DNA of 7,734 nt. Source: Candidatus Bathyarchaeota archaeon. Its GTDB lineage: Archaea; Asgardarchaeota; Lokiarchaeia; Sigyniarchaeales; Sigyniarchaeaceae. The position numbers and the translations under genes are program-made. Positions 1 through 6,368 of the stretch are shown in pieces. The first letter of the stretch is position 1. Each line of letters starts with the position of its first letter. The DNA is taken from the NCBI GenBank assembly GCA_014729935.1, contig WJJB01000223.1:1-7734 (forward strand), in the 5' to 3' direction. The notes below the pieces were generated by a model that worked only from the letters and a program-made list of their open reading frames with translations, did not search any database and was not told the origin of the DNA.

Positions 1-27
1 ACGATGGAGCAGGAATTCTTGATGCCC

Positions 28-477
28 CTAGCTTTTGTGGCAGCTTGAAATGGGAAGCGAGATATTTGTCGGAGCCGGATTAAAATGTGGTCGATGATAA
101 TTATCAAGTTCCCCCGATACTGCTAAAGGACGTGGCTTTCTGGCGGAAAACGGGTAAAATACCACGGCAACGAGCGAGATAAGCTTGGCAATGCCGTAAT
201 AGATTTTTTCAAGCATCGGATCCATCGTGAACTGGGTCGGGAGTGCTGCAATGATCCCTGCAGTGAACGCGAGAAAGGCCAACCCGAGGAATAACAAGCT
301 TTTTGCACGCCTTTGCCTGTACTTGACCAAGAGCACGATGGCGAGGATCAAGGCGATAGCACTCGTGATCCCTCCAATAATGGTCATCAGGGGATTGAAC
401 CAATCAGCCCGCCAGAACGCACTTGGGTTTCGGTAAAAATCAAGAAAACCCACTATCATGCACCATTTCACCACCAT
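28..477 (-). CDS. Small three-helix membrane protein, function unknown
   Basis: I do not recognise this 149-residue protein. Three hydrophobic stretches, about residues 29-52, 60-80 and 92-110, look like membrane helices. The basic stretch KYRQRRAK between helices 1 and 2 suggests that loop faces the cytoplasm. The last 40 residues are polar, rich in Pro, His and Asn, with a Cys and His close to the end (SSCHKS), and could be a soluble tail. The stop is TAG. Two starts compete. The ATG at 477 has a perfect AGGTGAT upstream, but at a long spacing of 13 bases. The in-frame ATG at 459 (residue 7) has GGTGGTGA 8 bases upstream and may be the real start, giving 143 residues. The gene lies on the same strand as sufCB but 328 bases beyond sufB, so it probably has its own promoter. 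No enzymatic motif is visible. Confidence 0.65.
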   Translation of the reverse strand: MVVKWCMIVGFLDFYRNPSAFWRADWFNPLMTIIGGITSAIALILAIVLLVKYRQRRAKSLLFLGLAFLAFTAGIIAALPTQFTMDPMLEKIYYGIAKLISLVAVVFYPFSARKPRPLAVSGELDNYHRPHFNPAPTNISLPISSCHKS

Positions 478-515
478 GTCTCATTTACAAATCACCTACT
501 CATGGTACACGCTCT

Positions 516-527
516 GGTTTTATCTAT
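516..527. promoter_or_regulatory. TATA-like element, orientation uncertain
   Basis: The AT-rich run TTTTATCTAT at 518-527 sits in an otherwise mixed sequence. Read on the minus strand it gives GATAAAAC and would place a start of transcription near 495, just before the ribosome binding site of the small membrane protein. Read on the plus strand it would start transcription near 547, immediately before the hairpin-rich block at 555-700. Either or both uses are possible; this is inferred from spacing alone. Confidence 0.3.
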
Positions 528-554
528 CTTGCGAAACAATCCCAGTCACTCGTG

Positions 555-700
555 ATGAAGTTCGCTTCATGCCATGGAAGTCGGGTCGCACCCCGCCACG
601 CAGCTCACGTCCATGGCTCGCGCGAGTCCTGCCCGCCTTCACCGTTGGCAGGTAATCCCGTCAATCAAGGCAATGCACGTGGTAAACCGTGACGCCCTTG
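555..700 (+). ncRNA. Candidate structured RNA in the sufB / membrane-protein gap
   Basis: This gene-free block folds into a run of helices that I paired by hand. ATGAAG (555-560) pairs with CTTCAT (565-570) around a TTCG tetraloop. GCCATGGA (571-578) pairs with TCCATGGC (610-617), and after one A/G mismatch two more pairs follow, enclosing CGGG (582-585) paired with CCCG (592-595). The ten-base palindrome CTCGCGCGAG is at 617-626. CCTGCC (628-633) pairs with GGCAGG (647-652). CAAGG (666-670) pairs with CCTTG (696-700), with a smaller CACG-containing helix inside. Bases 571-660 are about 69% G+C (62 of 90), well above the flanks. The TTCG loop and the TATA-like run near 522 favour the plus strand, but a minus-strand leader for the membrane-protein gene is also possible. 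I do not recognise a tRNA, RNase P or SRP RNA. No terminator is obvious after 700. A chance cluster cannot be excluded; CCATGG is self-complementary, so part of the pairing is partly automatic. Confidence 0.3.
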
Positions 701-787
701 CTAGTTAAATCATGAATGTGGCTTTCGGTAAGGAAAAATAAGGGAAAGGAATGGAACGAACCCAGCAAAAGTATCTTGGAGTGATTT

Positions 788-817
788 GATGCAACCATGA
801 ACGTTCTAACTTGCATC
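788..817 (-). terminator. Inverted repeat straddling the sufB stop codon
   Basis: GATGCAA (788-794) and TTGCATC (811-817) form a perfect seven-base inverted repeat around the sufB TAG stop, and the 16-base loop contains the palindrome GAACGTTC. On the minus strand, T-rich sequence (CTTATTTTTCC region, about 732-743) follows roughly 45-55 bases later. The hairpin may protect or end the sufCB transcript. The T-tract is too far away for a classical hairpin-plus-T terminator, so the call is tentative. Confidence 0.25.
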
Positions 818-1990
818 CATGGTGATATCTATGATTCGCTGGGTTTCCTTGGCGATCTCGGGGGGAAGCTCGCTGAAATCAAACGAGAGGAAACCATTGA
901 TGATCATTGAAGTAGCCTCGTCCTCGGTTGCGCCCCTTGCTTGCAGGTATTGAATTTCTTCTTGTGCAATCTTGCCAACGGCTGCCTCGTGGGTGATATC
1001 AACCTCGGTATTCGACGCATCAAGCTCCGGGATGGAATCAATCCGGGCATCGTTTGATAGGATCATGCCCCTGCACTCCAAGTGCCCTTTAGCGTTATCA
1101 CCGTTACCCGTTATCAATCCCCTTGCAATAATCGTGGAGGCATCGGTGGCAATGGCCCTCGTGATCATTTCCGCAGAAGTGTTACGCCCGTCCAGTATGG
1201 CCCTAGAGCCAACATCAATATATGACTTCTCCTTACCAAATACCATGGTCTGGAACAAGACCCTGGAGTTGTCTCCCTTCAGGTACGCGATTGGGTTGGA
1301 TTGGATGGCTTTCACTGGCTTGAGGATCACGTAATTGTTGATGAATTGAGCACCCTCTTCTAGATAAATGGCGGATCGAGGGCGCACCTCGATGCCTTCC
1401 TCCCATTCATGGATCATAGTGAAGGTAATCTTGGCATTTTTCTTCACGTAGAATTCACTGATGCCCTCGTGCAGGGCACGCGAGATCCCGTGTTGCGCTG
1501 CACATCCCGTCACGATGTTCATCTCTGAGCCTTCCTCGGCAATGATGATGTTATGCACAACCTGCTTGGATCCCCCGCCGCGCATGTACAAGCATGTTTG
1601 AACGGGTGCTTTCTCGATGTGGCCGGCAAGGGACCGGATGAAGTAACCTTGCACCTTCTCGACCTTGGCGGCATCCTCGGTGTATTGGTCCAAGTCCCTT
1701 GGAACGACATTCCAGCTGTATTCTCGGCCTAACCATTCATGCTTGTCCAAGGCTGCTTGGATGGGCATGACCTCGACATTCGCCGAACGTTCTTGGCAAA
1801 AACTCACCGATTGGTCCTGTTGCAAGTAGGTACCGGCACTTTGCTCTGCCTCCACCATGAGACCAACACGCCGCAATTCTTCCTTCATTTCTGGTGATAA
1901 TTCATTCAATGACTTGATTTCTGGCTGGCAATCGTCACCTTCGGTGAATTCCGAGGGATCCAGATCCAGCTCGTTCTTCGTACCCTTCAT
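806..1990 (-). CDS. sufB: SufB/SufD-family Fe-S cluster scaffold subunit
   Basis: The protein should be the scaffold partner of the SufC ATPase, on which Fe-S clusters are assembled in the cytoplasm. It has 394 residues, somewhat shorter than bacterial SufB. The family's beta-helix core runs from about residue 130 to 330, and the C-terminal helical part carries the conserved signature THEAAVGKI (333-341) followed by SMIINGF (361-367). By eye, His334-Glu335 match the His-Glu pair near the functional Glu434 of E. coli SufB. The position of E. coli Cys405 appears to be Ala315; a different cysteine, Cys306 (HLECRG), lies nine residues earlier. The start ATG at 1990 overlaps the sufC stop in ATGA, with AGGAGG ten bases upstream inside sufC, so translation is coupled. 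No SufD, SufS or SufE gene is adjacent, which fits the minimal two-gene SUF-like systems known from archaea. SufB-versus-SufD naming is uncertain in such systems; membership of the family is not. Confidence 0.93.
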   Translation of the reverse strand: MKGTKNELDLDPSEFTEGDDCQPEIKSLNELSPEMKEELRRVGLMVEAEQSAGTYLQQDQSVSFCQERSANVEVMPIQAALDKHEWLGREYSWNVVPRDLDQYTEDAAKVEKVQGYFIRSLAGHIEKAPVQTCLYMRGGGSKQVVHNIIIAEEGSEMNIVTGCAAQHGISRALHEGISEFYVKKNAKITFTMIHEWEEGIEVRPRSAIYLEEGAQFINNYVILKPVKAIQSNPIAYLKGDNSRVLFQTMVFGKEKSYIDVGSRAILDGRNTSAEMITRAIATDASTIIARGLITGNGDNAKGHLECRGMILSNDARIDSIPELDASNTEVDITHEAAVGKIAQEEIQYLQARGATEDEATSMIINGFLSFDFSELPPEIAKETQRIIDITMDAS

Positions 1991-2772
1991 GATTGTTCAA
2001 CCTCCTGCTCCTGGGTATTAACGAGGCAGGTCTTGACGCACTTGTCAAACCCGTTTTCCAGGATGGCATCCAAGATTTCTTTCGGTTTGCCAGAGCAGAG
2101 CAAGTTTCCCTCGCACATGACATGTGCCCTATCAGTGTCGATATAGTTTAGCATGAACCCGAGATGCGTGATGATGAGTCCTGCTTTCCTGCGCTTGTTC
2201 GGGATTTCTTCCCGTTGTAAGAACTCGCTCAATTCATTTCCGAGTAACTGGACATTCTCGACATCAACACCCGAATCGGGTTCATCAAGAAGCAAGAAAT
2301 CTGGATCTTGCAACATGATCTGCATGACTTCCGAGCGCTTCTTCTCGCCACCGCTGAATCCCAGGTTCACGTCTCGTTGGAGGAATTGGTCAACGTTCAG
2401 CCTGCTAGCCAGTGATCTCGTCTCGGTTGCCACCTCATGGCTTTTCCGCTTCAAGGCAAGATTGGCAATATCGTTAAGCTTGATACCCCTGATGGCAGGT
2501 GGATATTGGAATACCACGCCAATGCCCATGTTCACTCTCTCATCAATGCTCATTCCCGTGATATCCTGTCCCTTGAACTTGATTGTACCCCTTTCCACGT
2601 TGTATCCCGGGAGGCCAAGAATAGCCGAGACGAGCGTGGATTTCCCGGATCCATTCGGCCCGAATAATACGTGGACTTCGCCCTCGCTAATATGCAGGTT
2701 TAGGTCCTTGAGGATGGCTTTCCTCGAGCCTCCATTGCCAACCGATACAGTGAGATTCTCTATATGCAACAT
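1987..2772 (-). CDS. sufC: SufC, ABC-type ATPase of Fe-S cluster assembly
   Basis: This cytoplasmic ABC ATPase binds SufB and uses ATP to drive conformational changes during Fe-S cluster assembly. All nucleotide-binding motifs are present, numbered from the chosen start: Walker A GPNGSGKS (38-45), Q-loop Gln89 in VVFQYPP, signature LGFSGGE (137-143), Walker B FLLLDEP (159-165), Asp170 in the D-loop SGVD, and switch His203 in IITH. SGGEKKRSE after the signature is typical of SufC rather than of transporter ATPases, and there are no membrane segments. The start at 2772 is chosen because AGGAGA lies eight bases upstream and the protein then begins MLHIENLTV, the usual SufC amino end; length is 261 residues. 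An in-frame ATG at 2832 would add 20 residues but lacks a ribosome binding site. The stop overlaps the sufB start. The C-terminal 35 residues hold four cysteines, two of them in a CxxxxC-like spacing, whose role is unknown. Confidence 0.95.
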   Translation of the reverse strand: MLHIENLTVSVGNGGSRKAILKDLNLHISEGEVHVLFGPNGSGKSTLVSAILGLPGYNVERGTIKFKGQDITGMSIDERVNMGIGVVFQYPPAIRGIKLNDIANLALKRKSHEVATETRSLASRLNVDQFLQRDVNLGFSGGEKKRSEVMQIMLQDPDFLLLDEPDSGVDVENVQLLGNELSEFLQREEIPNKRRKAGLIITHLGFMLNYIDTDRAHVMCEGNLLCSGKPKEILDAILENGFDKCVKTCLVNTQEQEVEQS

Positions 2773-2780
2773 GGTTTGCT

Positions 2781-2786
2781 TCTCCT
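2781..2786 (-). promoter_or_regulatory. Ribosome binding site deciding the sufC start
   Basis: On the minus strand AGGAGA lies eight bases before the ATG at 2772. This selects that codon over the in-frame ATG at 2832, which has no comparable sequence upstream. Confidence 0.7.
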
Positions 2787-2848
2787 TTAATTTGGTTGCT
2801 TCGATTGCTTCTGGTATCATGGAGGGATCCATGAGTTATCAAGGTACC

Positions 2849-2892
2849 ACTTAATTAGAAACTGGTCATGTATACACGTGCTAATATTTTAG
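2849..2892. promoter_or_regulatory. Divergent promoter region between sufC and the dehydrogenase
   Basis: Two AT-rich elements occupy this gap. CTAATATTTTAG (2881-2892), a near-palindrome, is centred about 26 bases before position 2912, so it suits transcription of the plus-strand dehydrogenase with a leader of roughly ten bases. TTCTAATTAAGT, read on the minus strand at 2849-2860, is correctly placed for a sufCB transcript beginning near 2828 with a leader of about 55 bases. GTATAC and CACGTG (2870-2880) lie between them and could be protein-binding sites. All of this is inferred from composition and spacing. Confidence 0.4.
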
Positions 2893-2921
2893 AAATTTAA
2901 TTATCCATCGTGGTGCGTCAC

Positions 2922-3986
2922 ATGAGAAGGCTGTACATACCAAGGGAACGTGAAGTCGAAATTCAAGATATACCCGACACGGAGCCTGCAGAAGGCGAAA
3001 TAAAGGTGAAAATGTCATATTGCGGGATTTGCGGGAGCGACGTGCATGCATATAAGGGTCTACACCCCTTCGTGCCTTTACCGGCAACGCCAGGGCATGA
3101 AGGATCGGGAATAGTAACCGCGCTTGGGCCAGGAGCCGGAGATTCAGATTCCAGGATCAAGGTGGGTGATAAGGTGACGTTCGAGCCAAATCTCGTGTGT
3201 GGTGAGTGCCATAATTGCAGGATTGGCCGATATAACATATGCGAGAACCTCAAGGTAATGGGATGCCAGAGTCATGGAATGCTCCAAGATACGTTCGTGG
3301 CTCCTGCTGGAAAGGTAGTGAAGCTACCAAGTGATATGTCCTTGAAGGATGCGGCGTTAACGGAGCCCCTCGCTGTTGGATTGCATGCGGTGCGACGATC
3401 CGGCATCCAAGTTGGATTTAACGTTGCCATCATTGGTGCTGGAACCATTGGGTTGAGCGTGCTACAATTCGCCCATTTATCTGGCGCAGGGAATATCATC
3501 GTATCCGATCTGATTGACAAGCGGCTGGAAATCGCAAAGCAACTCGGCGCGACCCACGTGGTAAATCCCAAGGAGGCACCACTTCATGAATACGTGAAAA
3601 ACGCCAAGGATATCCTTGGTGATGCCGGGATCGATATCGTGTTTGAATGCGTTGGTGTTGAGGCATCCATGAATGAATCACTCAAGGTGGTGCGAAAGGG
3701 AGGAACCATCATGATTCTTGGAGTTTTTGGCAAGCCAGTTAACAATTTCAATGCGGCTTGGGTCCAAGATCGTGAATTTAACATCAAGGGATCCCTCATG
3801 TACACCATGAGGGACATCAAGGATACCATTACTGCAATCCATGATGGTAGGGTAAAAGTTACCCCCATGATCACGTCCGTGGTTCCACTTGATGATGGTT
3901 CCAAGGCATTCGAAATTGCCGATGAGGATGCAGCCAACCAAGTCAAAGTCCTCGTGGAAATCAATCCAAGCAAAGGGGAAGGATGA
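2922..3986 (+). CDS. Zinc-dependent polyol/sugar dehydrogenase (MDR superfamily)
   Basis: A medium-chain alcohol dehydrogenase of the sorbitol / threonine dehydrogenase group, expected to oxidise a secondary alcohol of a sugar, polyol or amino acid with NAD+ in the cytoplasm. Numbered from 2922 (354 residues), the catalytic zinc ligands are Cys34 (CGICGSDVH), His59 and Glu60 (GHEGSG), with Glu148 (TEPLAV) as the likely fourth contact. The structural zinc is held by Cys93, Cys96, Cys99 and Cys107. The Rossmann motif GAGTIG is at 172-177, and Asp196 at the end of the next strand (SDLIDKR) favours NAD over NADP. The ATG at 2922 is preferred because GGTG precedes it by six bases; in-frame GTG codons at 2910 and 2913 are alternatives that add up to four residues. 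The next gene, a sugar kinase, begins at the base after the stop, so the natural substrate is probably a sugar or sugar alcohol. Threonine dehydrogenase is a less likely alternative. Confidence 0.9.
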   Translation: MRRLYIPREREVEIQDIPDTEPAEGEIKVKMSYCGICGSDVHAYKGLHPFVPLPATPGHEGSGIVTALGPGAGDSDSRIKVGDKVTFEPNLVCGECHNCRIGRYNICENLKVMGCQSHGMLQDTFVAPAGKVVKLPSDMSLKDAALTEPLAVGLHAVRRSGIQVGFNVAIIGAGTIGLSVLQFAHLSGAGNIIVSDLIDKRLEIAKQLGATHVVNPKEAPLHEYVKNAKDILGDAGIDIVFECVGVEASMNESLKVVRKGGTIMILGVFGKPVNNFNAAWVQDREFNIKGSLMYTMRDIKDTITAIHDGRVKVTPMITSVVPLDDGSKAFEIADEDAANQVKVLVEINPSKGEG

Positions 3987-4931
3987 GTGGAAACCATGTC
4001 CCCAGATATCGTTTGTGCCGGGGAGATGCTCGTGGAGATCATGCGGGATCGACCGGGGATCACCCACGCGGAACAGGGACTTTATAGAGGACCTTTTGCT
4101 AGCGGAGCGCCAGCTATCTTCATCGATTCAGCCGCTAGGATGGGTGCCCCCGTGAATATGTCCACCGGGTTCATCGGGGTGACTGGTAAGGACGCCTTCG
4201 GCAATGTCATAATCTCAAAGCTAGAGCGAGATGGTGTTGATGCATCCCAGGTACGCGTAGATCCCGATCATGCCACGGGAGTTGCATTCGTGCAATATAA
4301 TGAGGATGGGTCCAGGAAATTCATCTTCTCAAAGGGTGCTGCGGGGTTACTGCATCCTGACGATATCAAGACGACGTTCATGAAAGATACCAAGGTATTT
4401 CATGTCATGGGTAGTGCCTTGTCTATTTCTACATCTTCCAAGAATGCCGTGTTAAAGGCTGTTGATTTAACCTTGAATGCTGGAGGGTTCATCTCTTTCG
4501 ACCCGAACCTTCGGGTGGAAATGATGCCCTTGGACGAAATCCTTGACACGTGCAAACCCGTCATCGAGAAAACCCGCGTGCTCCTGCCAAGTGGCGAGGA
4601 GGCATCCATGCTGACGGGTGATGATGATCCCATGATGGCATGTGAAACCTTGCTGCAGGAGGGCCCCGAGATCATCGTGCTCAAGCAAGGAAAGGATGGC
4701 TGCACGGTTTTCACCAGTGAGGGCACTACAAGGGTACCGGGATTCTCCGTGGAAGAGACTGATCCAACCGGAGCAGGTGATACCTTCGGCGGGGCTTTCA
4801 TTGTCGAGTTATTGCAAGGGGTTCCTCCGGTGGATGGCGCGCGGTTTGCCAATGCTGCAGGTGCTTTGAAGGTAACGCATTTCGGTCCCATGAGTGATGA
4901 TGCCCGAGATGACGTGTTATCGATGCTGTAA
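3987..4931 (+). CDS. PfkB/ribokinase-family sugar kinase
   Basis: A cytoplasmic kinase expected to phosphorylate a sugar or keto-sugar with ATP. The 314 residues match the usual PfkB length. The diagnostic C-terminal signature DPTGAGDTFGGAF is at 259-271, including the anion hole GAGD (262-265) with catalytic base Asp265. Also present are FASGAPAIF near 37-45 for the substrate-side lid region, FIGVTGKDAFG (62-72), FDPNLR (171-176) and the ATP-side LPSGEEA (200-206). The overall pattern resembles the 2-keto-3-deoxygluconate / fructo / tagatose kinase subgroup more than adenosine or phosphofructokinases, but substrate cannot be read from sequence. Start: a GTG at 3987 directly follows the dehydrogenase stop, with GGGG eight bases upstream; the in-frame ATG at 3996 is an equally reasonable start. 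The zero spacing implies one transcript with the dehydrogenase: the dehydrogenase would make a ketose or lactone and the kinase would trap it as a phosphate. Confidence 0.92.
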   Translation: METMSPDIVCAGEMLVEIMRDRPGITHAEQGLYRGPFASGAPAIFIDSAARMGAPVNMSTGFIGVTGKDAFGNVIISKLERDGVDASQVRVDPDHATGVAFVQYNEDGSRKFIFSKGAAGLLHPDDIKTTFMKDTKVFHVMGSALSISTSSKNAVLKAVDLTLNAGGFISFDPNLRVEMMPLDEILDTCKPVIEKTRVLLPSGEEASMLTGDDDPMMACETLLQEGPEIIVLKQGKDGCTVFTSEGTTRVPGFSVEETDPTGAGDTFGGAFIVELLQGVPPVDGARFANAAGALKVTHFGPMSDDARDDVLSML

Positions 4932-4942
4932 AATGATTCCTA

Positions 4943-4967
4943 GCTACTTCCCTCCAAATTAGGTAGC
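4943..4967 (+). terminator. Hairpin downstream of the sugar kinase
   Basis: GCTACTT (4943-4949) pairs with AGGTAGC (4961-4967) with one G/T wobble and an 11-base loop, starting 11 bases after the kinase stop. It is followed by A-rich rather than T-rich sequence on the plus strand, so it is not a classical terminator; it may stabilise the 3' end of the dehydrogenase-kinase transcript. Confidence 0.3.
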
Positions 4968-4974
4968 ATCTATC

Positions 4975-5006
4975 AAAAAAAGAAAGGAAAAAGGCACTTT
5001 CATGCC
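4975..5006 (-). terminator. Hairpin plus T-tract terminator of the membrane acyltransferase-like gene
   Basis: On the minus strand, GGCA (5006-5003) pairs with TGCC (4996-4993) around a six-base loop, and then comes a pyrimidine run with T5, T3 and T7 stretches (4992-4975). The element starts 16 bases after the TAG stop at 5023. T-tracts are the main archaeal termination signal, so this is well placed to end the transcript and to separate it from the convergent kinase gene. Confidence 0.55.
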
Positions 5007-5022
5007 AAAATATTACTTCAAT

Positions 5023-6246
5023 CTATAGGAAAGGCACCAAGACAGCTCCCAAGATCACCACTGTAATGATGACTCCAAGTGCCACCTTTGTTGTTGAAAT
5101 GGCCTTGTTCGCTCGATAGAGCAGGAGCATGATTATCGTGACTGCCGTGATTAAAATGATACCCATGAGCAGTTCCTGCGTGAAATCGAGTCCACCTACC
5201 ACTTCATCGATGACCACCGTGGTGATCTCCACGATGGCGTACACGAGCAATGGATTCATGCCATATGCCTTGAATAAAATAATGCGTCCCTTGTTGATCA
5301 CGTTCAGGTCATCGAATTCATTCTCATCGTAATCAAACAGGATGAACACCATGCTAGCCATGATGCATACCCCAAGGCTGATAACCGCCCAGGACATGGT
5401 GGACTGGCGCTTGTTGGGATATCCCCCGGGGATAAGCCATAGAAGGGCACCAATGGCCAAGTTTGCGACACCGAGATATAGCATGTACTTGTTCTTGGTC
5501 TGTTCATCTTTCTCCTTGTCCAAGATGTAAAATTCGCCAATCACAGAGGAGATGAGGGTGATAGGAATCAGGATGAAGATGGACCCGAGAATGCCCCCAT
5601 GAACGCTCTTGATGGCATATTGTCTCCACAGGGTCTCGGGGATCATGATCATGACTTGGTAGAAAACCATCATGGCGTACGAGACTATCAACCTAATATT
5701 CGTTGGCAGGAACAGGAACGGGATGCATGCGAGTCCCACGAAGCCGATGGATATGACCACGTCCCATCGAACAACATACCATTCAACACCAGGTGCAATT
5801 TCCTTCACCTCGCCGAAGATGGGATCCCCGCTGATGATGGCTGGGATGAGGATGAATAGAATGCCAACAGCAAAGATCAACCCCCATCGTAAGAGCGCGT
5901 TTAATAACGCGGGCTTGGTTCCTTTCTTCTGGCACCGCTTGTGGAAGGAAACAGCCATCAACAAGCCAAGGATGAAGAAGAATGCCGGAACCCCCACATC
6001 ATACAAATTCATCCATTTTGCATTGGTAGAATCCGGCGGGTGTTCCAAGAAGAAGTTTGCGAACCAGTTTCCCTCCCGCCAAGCACTTGGAAGGATGGAT
6101 GTGAGAACCAGGAAAAACATCACGAAACCCCGAGCCTGGTCTATCCAGTTTATCCGCTTTTTCTCGATCCTGAACATGGTTTTCGGGTCGAGATCAATAG
6201 CTGGTTTCTCAGCCTCCTCTATTTCATGATTTTTTGTTTCAGACAT
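5023..6246 (-). CDS. Polytopic membrane protein, HGSNAT/DUF1624-like acyltransferase
   Basis: A 407-residue integral membrane protein with about ten to eleven hydrophobic helices after a charged 30-residue cytoplasm-like amino end. RINWIDQARGFVMFFLVL (31-48) matches the opening helix of the heparan-alpha-glucosaminide N-acetyltransferase / DUF1624 (COG4299) family, whose members begin R..SID..RG. YDVGVPAFFFILG (82-94) and GMNPLLVYAI (329-338) resemble the later family motifs D..FP.F.FI.G and G.N.L..Y. His69 lies in the loop before the second helix, near where the human HGSNAT active-site His sits, so it may be catalytic. If so, the protein would transfer an acyl group across the membrane to a surface sugar. 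The start at 6246 is chosen because GAGGTGA lies eight bases upstream; an ATG at 6285 would add 13 residues without such a site. Similarity is by motif only, and other membrane acyltransferase families such as YeiB or acyltransferase-3 are possible. Confidence 0.8.
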   Translation of the reverse strand: MSETKNHEIEEAEKPAIDLDPKTMFRIEKKRINWIDQARGFVMFFLVLTSILPSAWREGNWFANFFLEHPPDSTNAKWMNLYDVGVPAFFFILGLLMAVSFHKRCQKKGTKPALLNALLRWGLIFAVGILFILIPAIISGDPIFGEVKEIAPGVEWYVVRWDVVISIGFVGLACIPFLFLPTNIRLIVSYAMMVFYQVMIMIPETLWRQYAIKSVHGGILGSIFILIPITLISSVIGEFYILDKEKDEQTKNKYMLYLGVANLAIGALLWLIPGGYPNKRQSTMSWAVISLGVCIMASMVFILFDYDENEFDDLNVINKGRIILFKAYGMNPLLVYAIVEITTVVIDEVVGGLDFTQELLMGIILITAVTIIMLLLYRANKAISTTKVALGVIITVVILGAVLVPFL

Positions 6247-6254
6247 GTATTTTT

Positions 6255-6261
6255 TCACCTC
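6255..6261 (-). promoter_or_regulatory. Ribosome binding site deciding the acyltransferase-like start
   Basis: GAGGTGA on the minus strand, a seven-base match to the archaeal anti-Shine-Dalgarno sequence, lies eight bases before the ATG at 6246 and rules in favour of that start over the ATG at 6285. Confidence 0.75.
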
Positions 6262-6295
6262 AAGTTTGTAAAACGCGCTAATCATTTACTCATTG

Positions 6296-6310
6296 ATGTA
6301 TTTTTATGTT
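6296..6310 (-). promoter_or_regulatory. TATA-like element for the acyltransferase-like gene
   Basis: On the minus strand AACATAAAAATACAT provides an AT-only core (ATAAAAAT) that would place the transcript start near 6278, leaving a leader of about 30 bases that contains the GAGGTGA site. It lies in the 122-base gap after the HExxH gene and suggests the two genes are not strictly one operon. Confidence 0.45.
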
Positions 6311-6368
6311 TCGGCATGGTCGTGAAAGAGACTGGAATGAGGTACAAGGTATTAGCTTCCCGGGAAAT

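Noticed and set aside
552..558. GTGATGA, a perfect C-box of a C/D guide RNA
   Set aside because: No D-box (CTGA) or second C'/D' pair lies within the expected 60-70 bases; a single heptamer is weak evidence.
578..600. GTCGGGTCGCACCCCGCC, resembling a tRNA T-arm
   Set aside because: On either strand the T-loop consensus is broken and no acceptor, D or anticodon arm fits around it; it is better explained as part of the hairpin block.
676..681. CACGTG repeated in several gaps (676, 2875, 7054)
   Set aside because: It also occurs inside the dehydrogenase coding region near 3555, and a six-base palindrome is expected a couple of times by chance in a window this size.
2153..2854. Long open frame on the plus strand opposite sufC (233 codons)
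   Set aside because: It is antisense to an unmistakable ABC ATPase with all motifs intact; its translation has no recognisable domain and it lacks a ribosome binding site of note.
5672..6229. Plus-strand open frame of 185 codons opposite the membrane acyltransferase-like gene
   Set aside because: The minus-strand frame shows regular membrane helices and a strong ribosome binding site; the plus-strand product has no recognisable features.
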